A DNA stretch of 64,000 nt from Bacteroides luhongzhouii (GCF_009193295.2 NZ_CP059973.1:1240001-1304000), one strand, 5' to 3'; positions 18,552 through 27,975 are shown, counted from the stretch's first letter. The notes: a model not told the origin generated them from the sequence alone. Translations and numbers: made by a program.

Positions 18552-20210
18552 ATGAGAAAATATATCATTTATATAGCAAGTTTTGTCGGATTGGCTTTAT
18601 TGCAAACAGGCTGTTACGATGATGAGGGAGATTACGATTATCGTGATGTAAATACAATGGAAATTGTAATACCTGAAACCAAATTACGTATGCCGAAGGA
18701 AGAAGCGGTGGAAGTTTCTATTATGCCGCAGATTTCTCAGACATTAGAACAGAATGAAGAAAATCTTGTATTTCAGTGGAAACGTCTCAATCCGAATGCT
18801 ACGTTGGGCTCAGACCGATTGGCTGATTATATGAACTATTCTGTAGGGAAAGAGTGTAAGGTAACTGTTGAACCTAATGAATCTAATAATATAGGTTTGA
18901 TGTTGGTTGTTTCGGATAAAAGGAATGGAACTGTGTGGTATCAGCAAGGTCAGGTGACAATTATCAAGCCGTTTAACCCTTGTTGGTTTGTCCTTCAGGA
19001 GAAAGAAAATAAAGGGGTGCTTGGAGCTATTGAAGGAACATCGGACGGGTATTATGTATATCCGGATGTATTTCAGTCGGAAACAGGAACAATGTTTCCT
19101 TTAGACGGGAAACCATTAGCTGTGACTGCCCGACGCGAATATGGTGGAGATCGGGCATCTATATCTATGATGCCTCCCTTTTTCGGATTGAAGATTGTTC
19201 CTATTTTGACACTAGTGACAGATAAGGATGCAGCTTTGTTTACTCCGAGTACATTAAAAATGATGTACCAATCGGATAAAATATTATTTGAGCCGGTTCA
19301 ACAAGGAAAAGCAATAAAGATTGATACTTATAAAATGGATAAAAACGGTGAACTGTTTGTGAATGATGGGAAGTCCTATTTTGCCTATATGGATGGTTTC
19401 TGTATACCTTATACCATTCAGAATGAAGCCGGTGATTATCTTTCTGTTTCTACTTATGGTTCTTATGGAACAGGTGTAGTCTTTTTTGATTCTTCTACAC
19501 ATTCATTCCTGAATGGTCAGGCTTTATCTGGTTTTGGAGATTATATGGATTCATATTATATTTCCAAGCCTATTCGTTCTGGTTCTTCAAAGTGGAATGA
19601 TCAACGCTCGATGGAAGTTTCCACTATTAATCCTGATGAGGAGGAAGGAAGTGCCTTTAATCCGAATAACATTGATCCTTCTCTACAGGTGAAAGCAATA
19701 ATCACAGGAGGAAGTAGCGGTAATTATGCTTATGCTATTACTTCTTCTCAGAATGGGAAAGATTTGACGGTATTTAAGTTTAGCGCTGACTGGGAGAATG
19801 AAGATCCTACTTGTGCAGGTTTATATACTATTTCTTTACCGTCGGAGATAGATGTGGAAACTGCAAAGTTTGCAGCTTCTTATGCTTATACGGCAGATAT
19901 TCTGTTTGTGGCTTCTGGTAATAAGTTATATCGGATAGACTTAAACCGTAGTCAGGTGACAGAACTTTATAGTTATGAAGCGGACCTGTCAGCACAAATT
20001 ACGTGTCTGAAGTTTAAAGATGCTGAAAATGAAGAAGAACTAGGTATGTCCCTCGGGTTGGGTATCAATACTGCTGATAAAGGTGTAGTTGTAGAATTGC
20101 AACTGACAGTAGCGGGTGATGTATCCCGTGAAGAAAACAGCATTTGTGTTTACGAAGATCCCAATCAACCTATTGGGAAGATTGTTGATATTAGCTATAA
20201 TTACGAATAG
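18552..20210 (+). CDS. PKD-like family surface lipoprotein
   Basis: The 552-residue protein has a lipobox (LALLQTGC) followed by YDDEGDYDYRDVNTMEI, typical of the Bacteroides PKD-like lipoproteins that follow SusD and DUF4843 genes. The first 130 residues look like an Ig/PKD beta sandwich (VFQWKRLNPNAT, CKVTVEPNESNNIGLMLVVS). The rest resembles a beta-propeller-like repeat region (DGYYVYPDVFQS, YAYAITSSQNGKDLTVFKFS). It is presumably an extracellular binding component of the SusCD complex. Confidence 0.85.
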   Translation: MRKYIIYIASFVGLALLQTGCYDDEGDYDYRDVNTMEIVIPETKLRMPKEEAVEVSIMPQISQTLEQNEENLVFQWKRLNPNATLGSDRLADYMNYSVGKECKVTVEPNESNNIGLMLVVSDKRNGTVWYQQGQVTIIKPFNPCWFVLQEKENKGVLGAIEGTSDGYYVYPDVFQSETGTMFPLDGKPLAVTARREYGGDRASISMMPPFFGLKIVPILTLVTDKDAALFTPSTLKMMYQSDKILFEPVQQGKAIKIDTYKMDKNGELFVNDGKSYFAYMDGFCIPYTIQNEAGDYLSVSTYGSYGTGVVFFDSSTHSFLNGQALSGFGDYMDSYYISKPIRSGSSKWNDQRSMEVSTINPDEEEGSAFNPNNIDPSLQVKAIITGGSSGNYAYAITSSQNGKDLTVFKFSADWENEDPTCAGLYTISLPSEIDVETAKFAASYAYTADILFVASGNKLYRIDLNRSQVTELYSYEADLSAQITCLKFKDAENEEELGMSLGLGINTADKGVVVELQLTVAGDVSREENSICVYEDPNQPIGKIVDISYNYE

Positions 20211-20225
20211 TATAAATCAGTCTTT

Positions 20226-22574
20226 ATGCTGAAAGGAATTATCAGTGCAATGTTTCTTGCTGTTGTCTGTACTTGTTTGTACGGGCAACAGCCAAGTATT
20301 GCTACTTTTCTAAAAGAAGGAGCACCTGTGGAAGTTATTCCCGGTATGTTTACTACCTATCGAAGTGATAAACATATCTATTGGGAAATCCCGGATTCAT
20401 TGATTGGACGTGAGTTTGCCGTAACGACAACTATCCTGGCGGCTCCTGCCCGTCCGGATCGGGATATGGAAAAGAAATTCGGATATTCGGGTGACATGGT
20501 AGGTCCGGTCTTTTTTAGTTTCCGCAAACAGGGTGATGAGTTGTGGATGATGGACCCACAACATGAAAGAGTGATAGAGGACCCTGAAGGAATGTATGCG
20601 AAGATCGCCGCCCAATGTGGGAATGAAAGGCTTTATAAAATATTGCCGGTCAAAGCAAGGAATCAGAAAAGTAGCCTGATAGAGATTGGTGAAGTTTTAA
20701 AGGATTTCCCTCTGTTTACTCTTGATATTGTGTCTTTTGATTTATCGGTAGGTACACGCCTGAGGGAAAAGGACTGTATCAAGGAAATCAAGGGATATGA
20801 CAACCGTTTGCTGATACATACATCACGAACGTATCAAAGCTCATCAATGGGAATGCCGGGTAAGCCTGTCTCACCTTCTTATATGGGAGACTGGGATACG
20901 GGTGTTTGTATAAGATTATTGTCCAAGAGACCGTTGGAAACAGTTACTGCGAATACCGGAGCTTATTTTTCGATCGGCAAAGATTGTTTTCAAGGAGACC
21001 AGCCTGCTATCCGGAAATCCGTAATCAAACGATGGCGGCTGGAAATAAGGCCGGAAGATGTAGAAAAATACATGAAGGGAGAATTGGTGGAACCCATACA
21101 ACCTATTATTTTTTATATAGATCGCAACACACCTGAAAAGTACATCGGCTGTATTATTGAAGCAGTACGCGACTGGCGTCCGGCTTTTGAGAAAGCCGGG
21201 TTTAAGAATGCCATTGATGCGCGGTTGGCCCCTACTGCTGAAGAAGATCCTGATTTTAGTATTTATGATAGTAGTTATCCGTTTATTTCGTGGAAAATAT
21301 CAGGGCAAAATAACGCCTATGGTCCCACTCCTTGTGAACCCCGGTCCGGTGAGATTATTGCTTGCCATGTCGGTATTTTCAGCAGTGTCCTGAATCTGGA
21401 GCAGAAATGGTATTTCGCCCAATGTGGAGCGAATGATCCGCAGGCATGGAATATAGAGTTGCCGGACTCTTTGCTATTCGAACAGATAAAACAAGTGCTG
21501 ACACATGAAATCGGCCATACATTAGGGTTGGAACATAACTTTCTGGGTAGTTCTCATTACTCCATCGACCAATTACGCGATAATGACTTTTTAAGTCGAT
21601 ATAGTATAGGTAGTTCCATTATGGATTATGTCCGCTTTAATTATGCCTTGCGCCCTCAAGATAAGGTTGATTTGAAAAACAGACGGATACGTGTTGGCGA
21701 ATATGATAAATGGGCTATTGAATGGGGCTACCGTATATTTCCGGGTAGAGATGCTTCTGAAAGAGAAAAGAACAGGAGTCTTTGGAATCAGGAAAAACAG
21801 AAAGATCCCTCATTGCATTTCTTGAGCAGAATAGATGTACGGGCCCAGGCGGAAGATTTGGGAAATGACCATGTTGCGGTTAATACACAGGGAATAGAGA
21901 ATCTGAAATATTTGTGTGAGCATCCTGATGTATGGAATGTGACAGATAAAACCTCTTTGCATGTATTGCAGGGGCGTCATGAAGCGATATTGAGCCATTA
22001 TAAGCAGTGGGTACAGCATGTACTGTCTCATTTGGGTGGAAAACGCCTTGCTGAAACGGATGATGGGAGTATTTACATACTTGAAAAAGCTGATTACAAT
22101 AAGAAGGTTATGGGCTTTATACAGGCTTATATATTACAGCCGCCCATGTGGATGTTTGATAAAAAGTTGACCGCTAAATTAGAAATAGACAGTGGCCGGG
22201 AGTTCGACCGCTTTTATGAAGAGTTGATGTCGGAAATGATCCGTTCCCTGCGGGAAGTGGAGGAAACGGAGGATGCCGGTGAAGGCATGTTGTCTGTAAA
22301 TGAGTTTCTGGAAAACATACATAAAGGATTATTTGCAGAATGGGCTGACGATGCTCCTGTGAGTGATGCCAAGTATAAAGTGCAGCAGTTTTATGTGAGT
22401 AAACTTGCTAAATTGCTGGATAGGTCAGAAAAGATAACTTCGTCGAGATTATTGGTTTCCGTTAGGCAGGCTTTGAATAGAATAAAAGAGGAAAGTGTTG
22501 CTTATAGCCATAGGGTTACGGATCCGGTTGCTGGCAAACGGGCGATGTTCCTTGCGGATAATATTTTATTTTAA
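20226..22574 (+). CDS. Zinc-dependent metalloprotease (DUF5117/DUF5118 type)
   Basis: The 782-residue secreted protein (signal peptide ending CTCLYG) contains an N-terminal DUF5118/5117-like region (VIPGMFTTYRSDKHIYWEIP) and a metzincin-like active site, HEIGHTLGLEH, with H427, E428, H431 and H437, followed by a Met-turn-like SIMDY. A C-terminal DUF4953-like helical region follows. It should cleave proteins or peptides in the periplasm or on the surface. Being the sixth gene after the FecR gene's SusC partner, it could trim imported or surface-bound peptides. It is 15 bp after the PKD-like gene. Confidence 0.92.
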   Translation: MLKGIISAMFLAVVCTCLYGQQPSIATFLKEGAPVEVIPGMFTTYRSDKHIYWEIPDSLIGREFAVTTTILAAPARPDRDMEKKFGYSGDMVGPVFFSFRKQGDELWMMDPQHERVIEDPEGMYAKIAAQCGNERLYKILPVKARNQKSSLIEIGEVLKDFPLFTLDIVSFDLSVGTRLREKDCIKEIKGYDNRLLIHTSRTYQSSSMGMPGKPVSPSYMGDWDTGVCIRLLSKRPLETVTANTGAYFSIGKDCFQGDQPAIRKSVIKRWRLEIRPEDVEKYMKGELVEPIQPIIFYIDRNTPEKYIGCIIEAVRDWRPAFEKAGFKNAIDARLAPTAEEDPDFSIYDSSYPFISWKISGQNNAYGPTPCEPRSGEIIACHVGIFSSVLNLEQKWYFAQCGANDPQAWNIELPDSLLFEQIKQVLTHEIGHTLGLEHNFLGSSHYSIDQLRDNDFLSRYSIGSSIMDYVRFNYALRPQDKVDLKNRRIRVGEYDKWAIEWGYRIFPGRDASEREKNRSLWNQEKQKDPSLHFLSRIDVRAQAEDLGNDHVAVNTQGIENLKYLCEHPDVWNVTDKTSLHVLQGRHEAILSHYKQWVQHVLSHLGGKRLAETDDGSIYILEKADYNKKVMGFIQAYILQPPMWMFDKKLTAKLEIDSGREFDRFYEELMSEMIRSLREVEETEDAGEGMLSVNEFLENIHKGLFAEWADDAPVSDAKYKVQQFYVSKLAKLLDRSEKITSSRLLVSVRQALNRIKEESVAYSHRVTDPVAGKRAMFLADNILF

Positions 22575-22599
22575 TGATGAAAAGTAAATAAAAAGATTC

Positions 22600-24717
22600 A
22601 TGAAGAGAAGAAAATATGTGATTGGTATATTGTTGTGTGTCACAGCTTTGCTTCAGGCACAGAATTCCGTCAAGCCATTTGATGAATTCTTTGTTGCCGG
22701 GATGAATAAAATCGACGGAGTGTTTCCTGTGTATGTGGCGGAAAAAGAAATCTATCTGGAAATACCTGAAAAATATATCGGGCGGGAAATTGAAGTCAGT
22801 GGGCAGATAGACCGGGGTTTTGATTTATTGAATCGTCCGGTTGACGGACTGGGAGTTGTGCGTATCGTATCTCCGGATAAAGGGGCAATTTGCTTTCAAA
22901 AGCCGTTTTATACAGAGCGTATCCTGGATGAAAAAAGCGCGTATCGGCAATCTTTCTCATTGTCGAACATACAACCTGCCGGTAAAAGTTATCCAGTGGT
23001 GGCCTATTCAAAAGAGCAGGGAGCCATTATCCGGATCACGGACTATCTGATGACTGCTGATGACTGGTTCAGCTATAATTATAGTTTCATCCGTTCTTTG
23101 GTTCCGGAGATGTCGGCAATCATGAAAGTACATCCTTTTGAGGAAGGTGTATCGTTTACAGTCAGGCGCTATCATGGAGCTGAGGCGGAAAGATATATGT
23201 TGTCCAGTTCTATCGTTGTGTTACCTGAAGGTAGTATGCCTTTGGAAGTCACTTGTGCAGTACGCTTACTTCCCTTGAAAAGAGATCAGATCCGTCTGGC
23301 GGATCGCAGACTGCCTTACCGGACATTGAGTTTCAAAGATTACTCTCAAGATCCTTATTGTATGGTGGAAGATTCGTTGATTCTTCGTTGGGATATGTCA
23401 AAGCCGCTTACTTTCTATGTGGACACTCTTTTCCCGAAGGAATATTTTCAGGCAGTAAGGAAAGGAGTGGAAGCCTGGAATATGGCATTCCGTAAAGCCG
23501 GTATTCATGATGCCTTGCGGGTGAAGTATGCAGACCGGAAGATAATCCCGGCAGAACAGCGTGCTTTTATATCTTATGATTTGAGAATGCCGGGGGTCAA
23601 GAGCGATTTTATCTGCCATCCTCGAACCGGAGAGATACTTTCGTGCCGTCTGAATATCGGACATGGGTTCTTAAAGGACAGGTTAGACGACTATCTGCTA
23701 AGTTGCGGTGCCTCGGACCCGCGTATTCTGGCCGACCGCTACTCTAAAGAAGTGGAAAAAGAATTGCTGCAAAATGAAATAACGGAAGAAATTGGGTCTC
23801 TTTTAGGTTTGCGCAGGGGGGAATCGAAGAGTTCGTGTGGAAAGACCTTAAAAGTGGGAGACGATGATTGTCAGGCCATTTATTTTGGGTATCATCCTTT
23901 CAAGGGGGACCAGAATTGCTATGTTGAACGGGAGAAGCTCCGCCAATGGATAGAGCATCATTTACCGGACCGCATTCGTTTGTTCCGATCGTCAGAGGGA
24001 GGGAATCCTGATACTGGATTCGGATTCTCAGAAGATTATGCAATAAAAATATCGGATTTACAGACGGTAGTAAGCCGGTTGGATAAGATTGTGTACAAGG
24101 GGAAGATATATGATAAAGGGAGCTCGCTTGTTGATATATACAGAAAAGCAATTCGTCTGTACGGGAGTTATCTGATGGAAATAGCAAAGGTGGTGGGTAG
24201 TTCTCAGCCGATGGATGCACAGCGCCAAGCTATGCTCGATTTGGACAACTCTTTATTTCATCCTGCTAAAAAGATGGAATGTGTCTATGTGAAAGAGAAT
24301 TTGCTGGGAACGAGAAACAGTCTCTTGTATCCGGAACTGACGAAGTTGTTTAAGCAATTGTTGAGTGTAAAGACAATTTCAGCTCTTCGATTGCAAGCGT
24401 TGCAAAGTGATCAGAAGGGATATGACGATATTGATTTTTTCCGGGATCTTTATAAGGGGTTGTTCAATGATTTTAATCCGCAGTCTACTGTTAGTTATGA
24501 ACAGATGGATATTCAGTTGATATGTTTGGAAGCGTGGCTGGATGTTATACAGGAAGATGCTGAACATAATAGTGTAACGAAACGTTTAAAGGACGAATTG
24601 TATAGTCTGCACGATAGATTGGAGAAACTTAGCCTGGTACATCCACAAAAGGAAGTGCGTGATCTGTATCATCTGCTTTTGGGAAGAATGAATCAATATT
24701 TCCGGGTCGTTCCTTGA
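22600..24717 (+). CDS. Metalloprotease paralogue with a lost zinc site (probable pseudoenzyme)
   Basis: The 705-residue secreted protein (signal peptide ending TALLQAQ) follows the same plan as the preceding metalloprotease: EKEIYLEIPEKYIGREIEV near the N-terminus, PLTFYVDTLFPKEYFQAVRK before the catalytic region, ICHPRTGEILSCRLNIGHGF. Where the neighbour has HEIGHTLGLEH, this protein has EEIGSLLGLRR (residues 396-406): all three zinc-binding histidines are replaced (E396, S400, R406) and only the glutamate remains. The Met-turn is also absent. The reading frame is intact across its full length, so a non-catalytic role, such as substrate binding or regulation of the active partner, is more likely than decay. 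Confidence 0.88.
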   Translation: MKRRKYVIGILLCVTALLQAQNSVKPFDEFFVAGMNKIDGVFPVYVAEKEIYLEIPEKYIGREIEVSGQIDRGFDLLNRPVDGLGVVRIVSPDKGAICFQKPFYTERILDEKSAYRQSFSLSNIQPAGKSYPVVAYSKEQGAIIRITDYLMTADDWFSYNYSFIRSLVPEMSAIMKVHPFEEGVSFTVRRYHGAEAERYMLSSSIVVLPEGSMPLEVTCAVRLLPLKRDQIRLADRRLPYRTLSFKDYSQDPYCMVEDSLILRWDMSKPLTFYVDTLFPKEYFQAVRKGVEAWNMAFRKAGIHDALRVKYADRKIIPAEQRAFISYDLRMPGVKSDFICHPRTGEILSCRLNIGHGFLKDRLDDYLLSCGASDPRILADRYSKEVEKELLQNEITEEIGSLLGLRRGESKSSCGKTLKVGDDDCQAIYFGYHPFKGDQNCYVEREKLRQWIEHHLPDRIRLFRSSEGGNPDTGFGFSEDYAIKISDLQTVVSRLDKIVYKGKIYDKGSSLVDIYRKAIRLYGSYLMEIAKVVGSSQPMDAQRQAMLDLDNSLFHPAKKMECVYVKENLLGTRNSLLYPELTKLFKQLLSVKTISALRLQALQSDQKGYDDIDFFRDLYKGLFNDFNPQSTVSYEQMDIQLICLEAWLDVIQEDAEHNSVTKRLKDELYSLHDRLEKLSLVHPQKEVRDLYHLLLGRMNQYFRVVP

Positions 24718-24773
24718 GTGGCATCGAACAACAGCAATTTGTTTGGGATGATAAAAAATGGTCGTACAGATAG

Positions 24774-24798
24774 GATAACCTGTTAGTTTTGGGTTATC
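24774..24798 (+). terminator. Hairpin after the metalloprotease operon
   Basis: GATAACC and GGTTATC pair as a 7-bp stem around an 11-base loop. Only a short T run follows, and the right arm runs into TATCTTTG (24795-24802), a -7-like element 33 bases before the radical SAM start. The site could therefore be a weak terminator, a promoter, or both. Confidence 0.4.
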
Positions 24799-24834
24799 TT
24801 TGCAAAGATTTATGAAGTAAATGATAATAAAAAG

Positions 24835-25608
24835 ATGACTATTATTTTTCCTTCACCCATCTTCGGCCCTATTCATTCCCGCCGTTTGGGTGTTTCATTG
24901 GGAATCAATTTATTGCCGGATGACGGTAAGGTTTGTTCATTCGACTGCATTTATTGTGAGTGTGGTTTCAATGCCGAACATCGTACGAAGAAACGTCTTC
25001 CTACCCGTGAAGAAGTCCGCACGGCTCTCGAAGAGAAATTAAAAGACATGCAGGCAAACGGTCCCGCTCCCGATGTATTGACATTTGCCGGAAACGGTGA
25101 ACCGACTGCGCATCCCCGCTTCCCGGAAATCATAGAAGATACTCTTGCACTTCGCGACAAGTATTTCCCCAAAGCGAAAGTAAGCGTGTTGAGTAACTCT
25201 ACATTTATCGATCGTCCTGCCGTATTCGAAGCATTGAACAAGATAGATAATAATATCTTGAAACTGGATACGGTGGATGAAGAATATATTCATCTGTTGG
25301 ACCGTCCTAATGGAAAATATTCTGTTAAGAAAATCATCGAGAAAATGAAGGAGTTCAAAGGAAACTGCATTGTACAGACGATGTTCCTGAAAGGAGGTTA
25401 TCAGGGAAAAGATATGGATAATACATCCGACAAGTATGTGCTCCCTTGGATAGAAGCAGTGAAAGAAATCGCTCCCCGTCAAGTGATGATTTATACGATC
25501 GACCGGGAGACTCCCGACCACGATTTGCAGAAAGCTACGCATGAAGAGTTAGACCGTATTGTGGCTTTATTGGAGCAAGAGGGTATTTCGGCAACAGCTT
25601 CTTATTAA
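24835..25608 (+). CDS. Radical SAM protein (COG0731-like)
   Basis: The 257-residue protein has a radical SAM cluster motif CSFDCIYC (CxxxCxxC, about residues 34-41) followed by GNGEPTAHPRF, the glycine-rich SAM-binding segment, and an HPRF motif. FGPIHSRRLGVSLGINLLP at the N-terminus is the signature of a widespread, uncharacterised radical SAM family related to wyosine-type enzymes in COG0731. It would hold a 4Fe-4S cluster in the cytoplasm and generate a 5-deoxyadenosyl radical; the substrate is unknown. It stands alone with its own promoter candidate. Confidence 0.9.
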   Translation: MTIIFPSPIFGPIHSRRLGVSLGINLLPDDGKVCSFDCIYCECGFNAEHRTKKRLPTREEVRTALEEKLKDMQANGPAPDVLTFAGNGEPTAHPRFPEIIEDTLALRDKYFPKAKVSVLSNSTFIDRPAVFEALNKIDNNILKLDTVDEEYIHLLDRPNGKYSVKKIIEKMKEFKGNCIVQTMFLKGGYQGKDMDNTSDKYVLPWIEAVKEIAPRQVMIYTIDRETPDHDLQKATHEELDRIVALLEQEGISATASY

Positions 25609-25738
25609 ACCAATAGGGATAATATAATTATAAGGAAGATGTGTATCTGTAAAATCCCTCTATTGGGCAATAGAAAATGTGGAATATGGAACAGGAAACA
25701 GAATTCCTCTTTGGCTGTTCGGTTTCTTATGTGAAAGA

Positions 25739-25880
25739 CTAGCTTCCTTTCTTCACATAATCTTTCGGCAATATCCCAAACTGCTTCTGAAAGCAACGGG
25801 CAAAGTACGAAGGATTATCAAATCCTATAATGAAACAAACCTCATTGATCCGGTATTCTCTTTCACGTAGCAGTTGTCCG
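25739..25880 (-). pseudogene. Remnant of an AraC-family regulator (C-terminal HTH only)
   Basis: Reading leftward, about 45 codons encode REYRINEVCFIIGFDNPSYF and ARCFQKQFGILPKDY, the second helix-turn-helix of an AraC-family activator, ending at TAG (25741-25739). Nothing upstream in this frame looks like the rest of such a protein; at about 25870-25880 the homology switches to a different gene fragment in another frame. The protein core is lost, so this is debris. Confidence 0.75.
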
Positions 25881-26169
25881 CTCCCGCAATCTCGAATCCT
25901 TCCAGTTCAGAGAAAGTAGGGAATAACCCCGCAGGTGCGTTATCGAATGTCACTATAGCTTTTTTGTCCGCATAGTCCACTTTGGTCATCATCGGAGCAT
26001 AGAATTGATAGTTGGATATGTTCGATTCTCCCTGATACCAGAGGAAGCCCTTTGCCGTGAAGTTCTTGACAGGCCATAACATCGAGTTGTACAGACATTC
26101 CAGACGCTGGTGCGCTCCTCTTTTAGGATTTTTGGCAGCTTCAATGTTCATACCTTCCACGGTTTTCAA
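25876..26169 (-). pseudogene. Remnant of a sialate O-acetylesterase-like gene
   Basis: The leftward frame contains AAKNPKRGAHQRLECLYNSM, FLWYQGESN (the SGNH-type esterase block found in sialate O-acetylesterases) and, after an abrupt jump, YADKKAIVTFDNAPAGL plus GFEIAGADN from the C-terminal part of that family. The middle of the enzyme is missing between APMMT and KVDYADK, and both ends are gone. This is a fragment of a 450-700 residue enzyme with at least one internal deletion. Confidence 0.7.
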
Positions 26170-26180
26170 TGTCGGTGCAT

Positions 26181-26318
26181 GGCAATACGACCTATCTGGA
26201 AGTGCTTACCTCCCGGCAGTCGTTGCTTAGTGCGCAACTCTCGCAGACGGCCAATCATTTTACTGAAATACAAAGTTTAATTAACCTATACCGTGCTTTA
26301 GGGGGAGGTCAGGAATAA
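26181..26318 (+). pseudogene. Remnant of an RND efflux outer-membrane factor (C-terminal 45 residues)
   Basis: Forty-five codons and a TAA encode GNTTYLEVLTSRQSLLSAQL, then QTANHFTEIQSLINLYRALG and GGQE. This is the final helix pair and terminus of a TolC/NodT-type efflux lipoprotein. No start or upstream part is present; it abuts the esterase fragment on the opposite strand within about 12 bp. It is a deletion scar, not a gene. Confidence 0.75.
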
Positions 26319-26357
26319 ACTGTATCATACTCTCTGTTTTTTAATTTAATGAAAAAA

Positions 26358-26389
26358 GGGCTGCCGGAGAAGGGATTCTGTGGCAGCCC
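26358..26389 (-). terminator. GC-rich hairpin, terminator-like on the minus strand
   Basis: GGGCTGCC (26358-26365) pairs with GGCAGCCC (26382-26389), an 8-bp perfect stem. On the minus strand the stem is followed by six T residues, so it reads as an intrinsic terminator leftward. No leftward gene now lies to its right; it may be another leftover of the deleted genes. Confidence 0.6.
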
Positions 26390-26574
26390 GCTTTGTAATC
26401 CATCAATATACGGTGAATTGGCTTGCAGCCGATAAGCTTTTAAAAATCACCAGAAGTGCTTTCTTACGGGGCTGGAAAGATGCCTTTAATGAAGAACCGG
26501 GTCTGGTTTACATTCAGTATATCCAACTATCAAAAAAAAGTCCGACGGATGATGTCCGGTCTGGAGATAAATAC

Positions 26575-26582
26575 TACCTTTG
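26575..26582 (+). promoter_or_regulatory. -7-like element (TACCTTTG)
   Basis: TACCTTTG fits TAnnTTTG and lies 20 bases before ATG 26603. It favours that start for the following gene over in-frame ATGs further upstream. No -33 TTTG is evident. Confidence 0.45.
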
Positions 26583-26602
26583 TCTCCTGTAAAAAAACAA
26601 GT

Positions 26603-27421
26603 ATGTATCTGACAAGTATGAGCCGGGAGGAACTATATGCCGAAGCACATAAGGACCTCATTGCAATATCGACCAAAGCGAACATGTTTATAGATAAGGT
26701 TCGTAAGAAAGCAACGATGATGAGTCCATTTCCTGTGGCACCCCAACGTATGACTATCACCACCACCCGAAGAAATGTATGGACGATAGAGGGGAGATAC
26801 AATTCGTATATGCATGCTTTGGGATTTCAAGCTTATGCTCCCGTTATCGGTGCTTCAAGCAATGGTTATATCCAAATAACAGGTTTCAAGTCTTCCAATA
26901 TAGTAATGCATTACACGGCACACTTCATGCAACGATACAAGGAGCGCTACATTGACCATTATCAAATAGACCTCAAAGGGGAAAGTCTGTTCGATTACTT
27001 TGTGTATAATAATCCGGATGTCTTGTATACTCGCAGGGACAACGGCGGTTATTTCATTGTTTCCGCCCATGGCATCGCTGTAGCCGAGTTCAGTGACGAA
27101 CGACGACTCATGACCCATGTCACTTTTCTGGGAGATGACGAACTGACGCTGAGGAAACAGCTCATCTATGATGAAGAAATCAAAATCTACAAGGGAGTAC
27201 TTGAATTGAAACGGTTAAAATTAAGAAAAGAACAAGATGACATCATCACCATCTGGAATATCGCAAAGAAGCACCATGCGGGTTTTGAAATGGTGAAGCG
27301 TTGGTACAAATGGAATGGAGTGGAAATGCCCGAAGATTATCTTCACCAATGCATTGAGGTTATTGAGAAGTATCATGTGCAGTCGCTTGAAAAGTTTGCG
27401 GAACTTATGTCACAGATTTAA
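26603..27421 (+). CDS. Hypothetical protein, unrecognised
   Basis: I do not recognise this 272-residue protein. The chosen start (MYLTSMSREELYAEAHKDL) follows a -7-like element; the frame stays open up to 26456 and earlier ATGs cannot be excluded. It has no signal peptide or membrane segment. The centre has HYTAHFMQRYKERYIDHYQI, an aromatic, basic stretch, then a beta-like part (GGYFIVSAHGIAVAEF) and a helical C-terminus with EQDDIITIWNIAKKHHAGFE. It sits just right of the gene-fragment cluster, with an inverted repeat about 100 bp downstream, and could belong to the same past insertion. Confidence 0.65.
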   Translation: MYLTSMSREELYAEAHKDLIAISTKANMFIDKVRKKATMMSPFPVAPQRMTITTTRRNVWTIEGRYNSYMHALGFQAYAPVIGASSNGYIQITGFKSSNIVMHYTAHFMQRYKERYIDHYQIDLKGESLFDYFVYNNPDVLYTRRDNGGYFIVSAHGIAVAEFSDERRLMTHVTFLGDDELTLRKQLIYDEEIKIYKGVLELKRLKLRKEQDDIITIWNIAKKHHAGFEMVKRWYKWNGVEMPEDYLHQCIEVIEKYHVQSLEKFAELMSQI

Positions 27422-27519
27422 TAGGAGTAGGAAAAACTGATTTTCCTATTTCCTGTTCCGGTAACTAGCCGGTGATGTTTCCATTTTTGATATACATGTA
27501 TCTACAATAGAAGCTTTGA

Positions 27520-27550
27520 AAATAAAAGAGACGGACAATCTCTTTTATTT
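27520..27550. terminator. 12-bp inverted repeat, likely terminator of the hypothetical gene
   Basis: AAATAAAAGAGA (27520-27531) and TCTCTTTTATTT (27539-27550) pair perfectly around a 7-base loop about 100 bp after the stop of the preceding gene. The stem is A/T-rich, with the T-rich arm serving as the tail. Confidence 0.5.
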
Positions 27551-27975
27551 AAACTCCAAATCTTATCTATCACTTTTTGCAGTACTCGTTATGAATTCCT
27601 GCTGAAAGAGTATCAGGTATACTTGACTTGCTCAAGTCTCTTACATCATTTCATTGTATGTAGTACTTGTTCCGGTCAAGTCTACTACTAAATAATAAAA
27701 GTAAAAAAATGTCTTCAGCTTTCAGCTCTTCCCCAAAAAGCCCTTTTCATCGGAGTTTTTGCCTGAAAGCAGACCTGAATGCAAAAGCGTATAATTTTAG
27801 TTCCTTTTTTGATACTATATCTACTTGAAACAAAGGCTCTGTTTTAGCGAAACGAAGCCCGCATTTCGTTAGAACTGAGCCTCTGTTTTACCAAAATAGA
27901 GGCTCAATTTTGTTCAATCCACGCGTCGATGATTTCCATCCCACACTCTACCGACTCTTGCCCACGTGATGAATC
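27551..27975. other. Non-coding stretch with hairpins
   Basis: No coding frame is credible here. Two small hairpins lie close together: AACGAA/TTCGTT around 27851-27870, and TGAGCCTCT (27876-27884) with AGAGGCTCA (27898-27906). The word GAGGCT(C) recurs. They may form the end of a leftward or rightward transcript, but no adjacent gene end explains them well. Confidence 0.4.

Noticed and set aside
25039..25542. 167-residue minus-strand ORF
   Set aside because: Antisense shadow of the radical SAM gene.
26380..26592. 70-residue ORF after the efflux fragment
   Set aside because: It opens inside a GC-rich hairpin and overlaps the start region of the better-supported gene at 26603.
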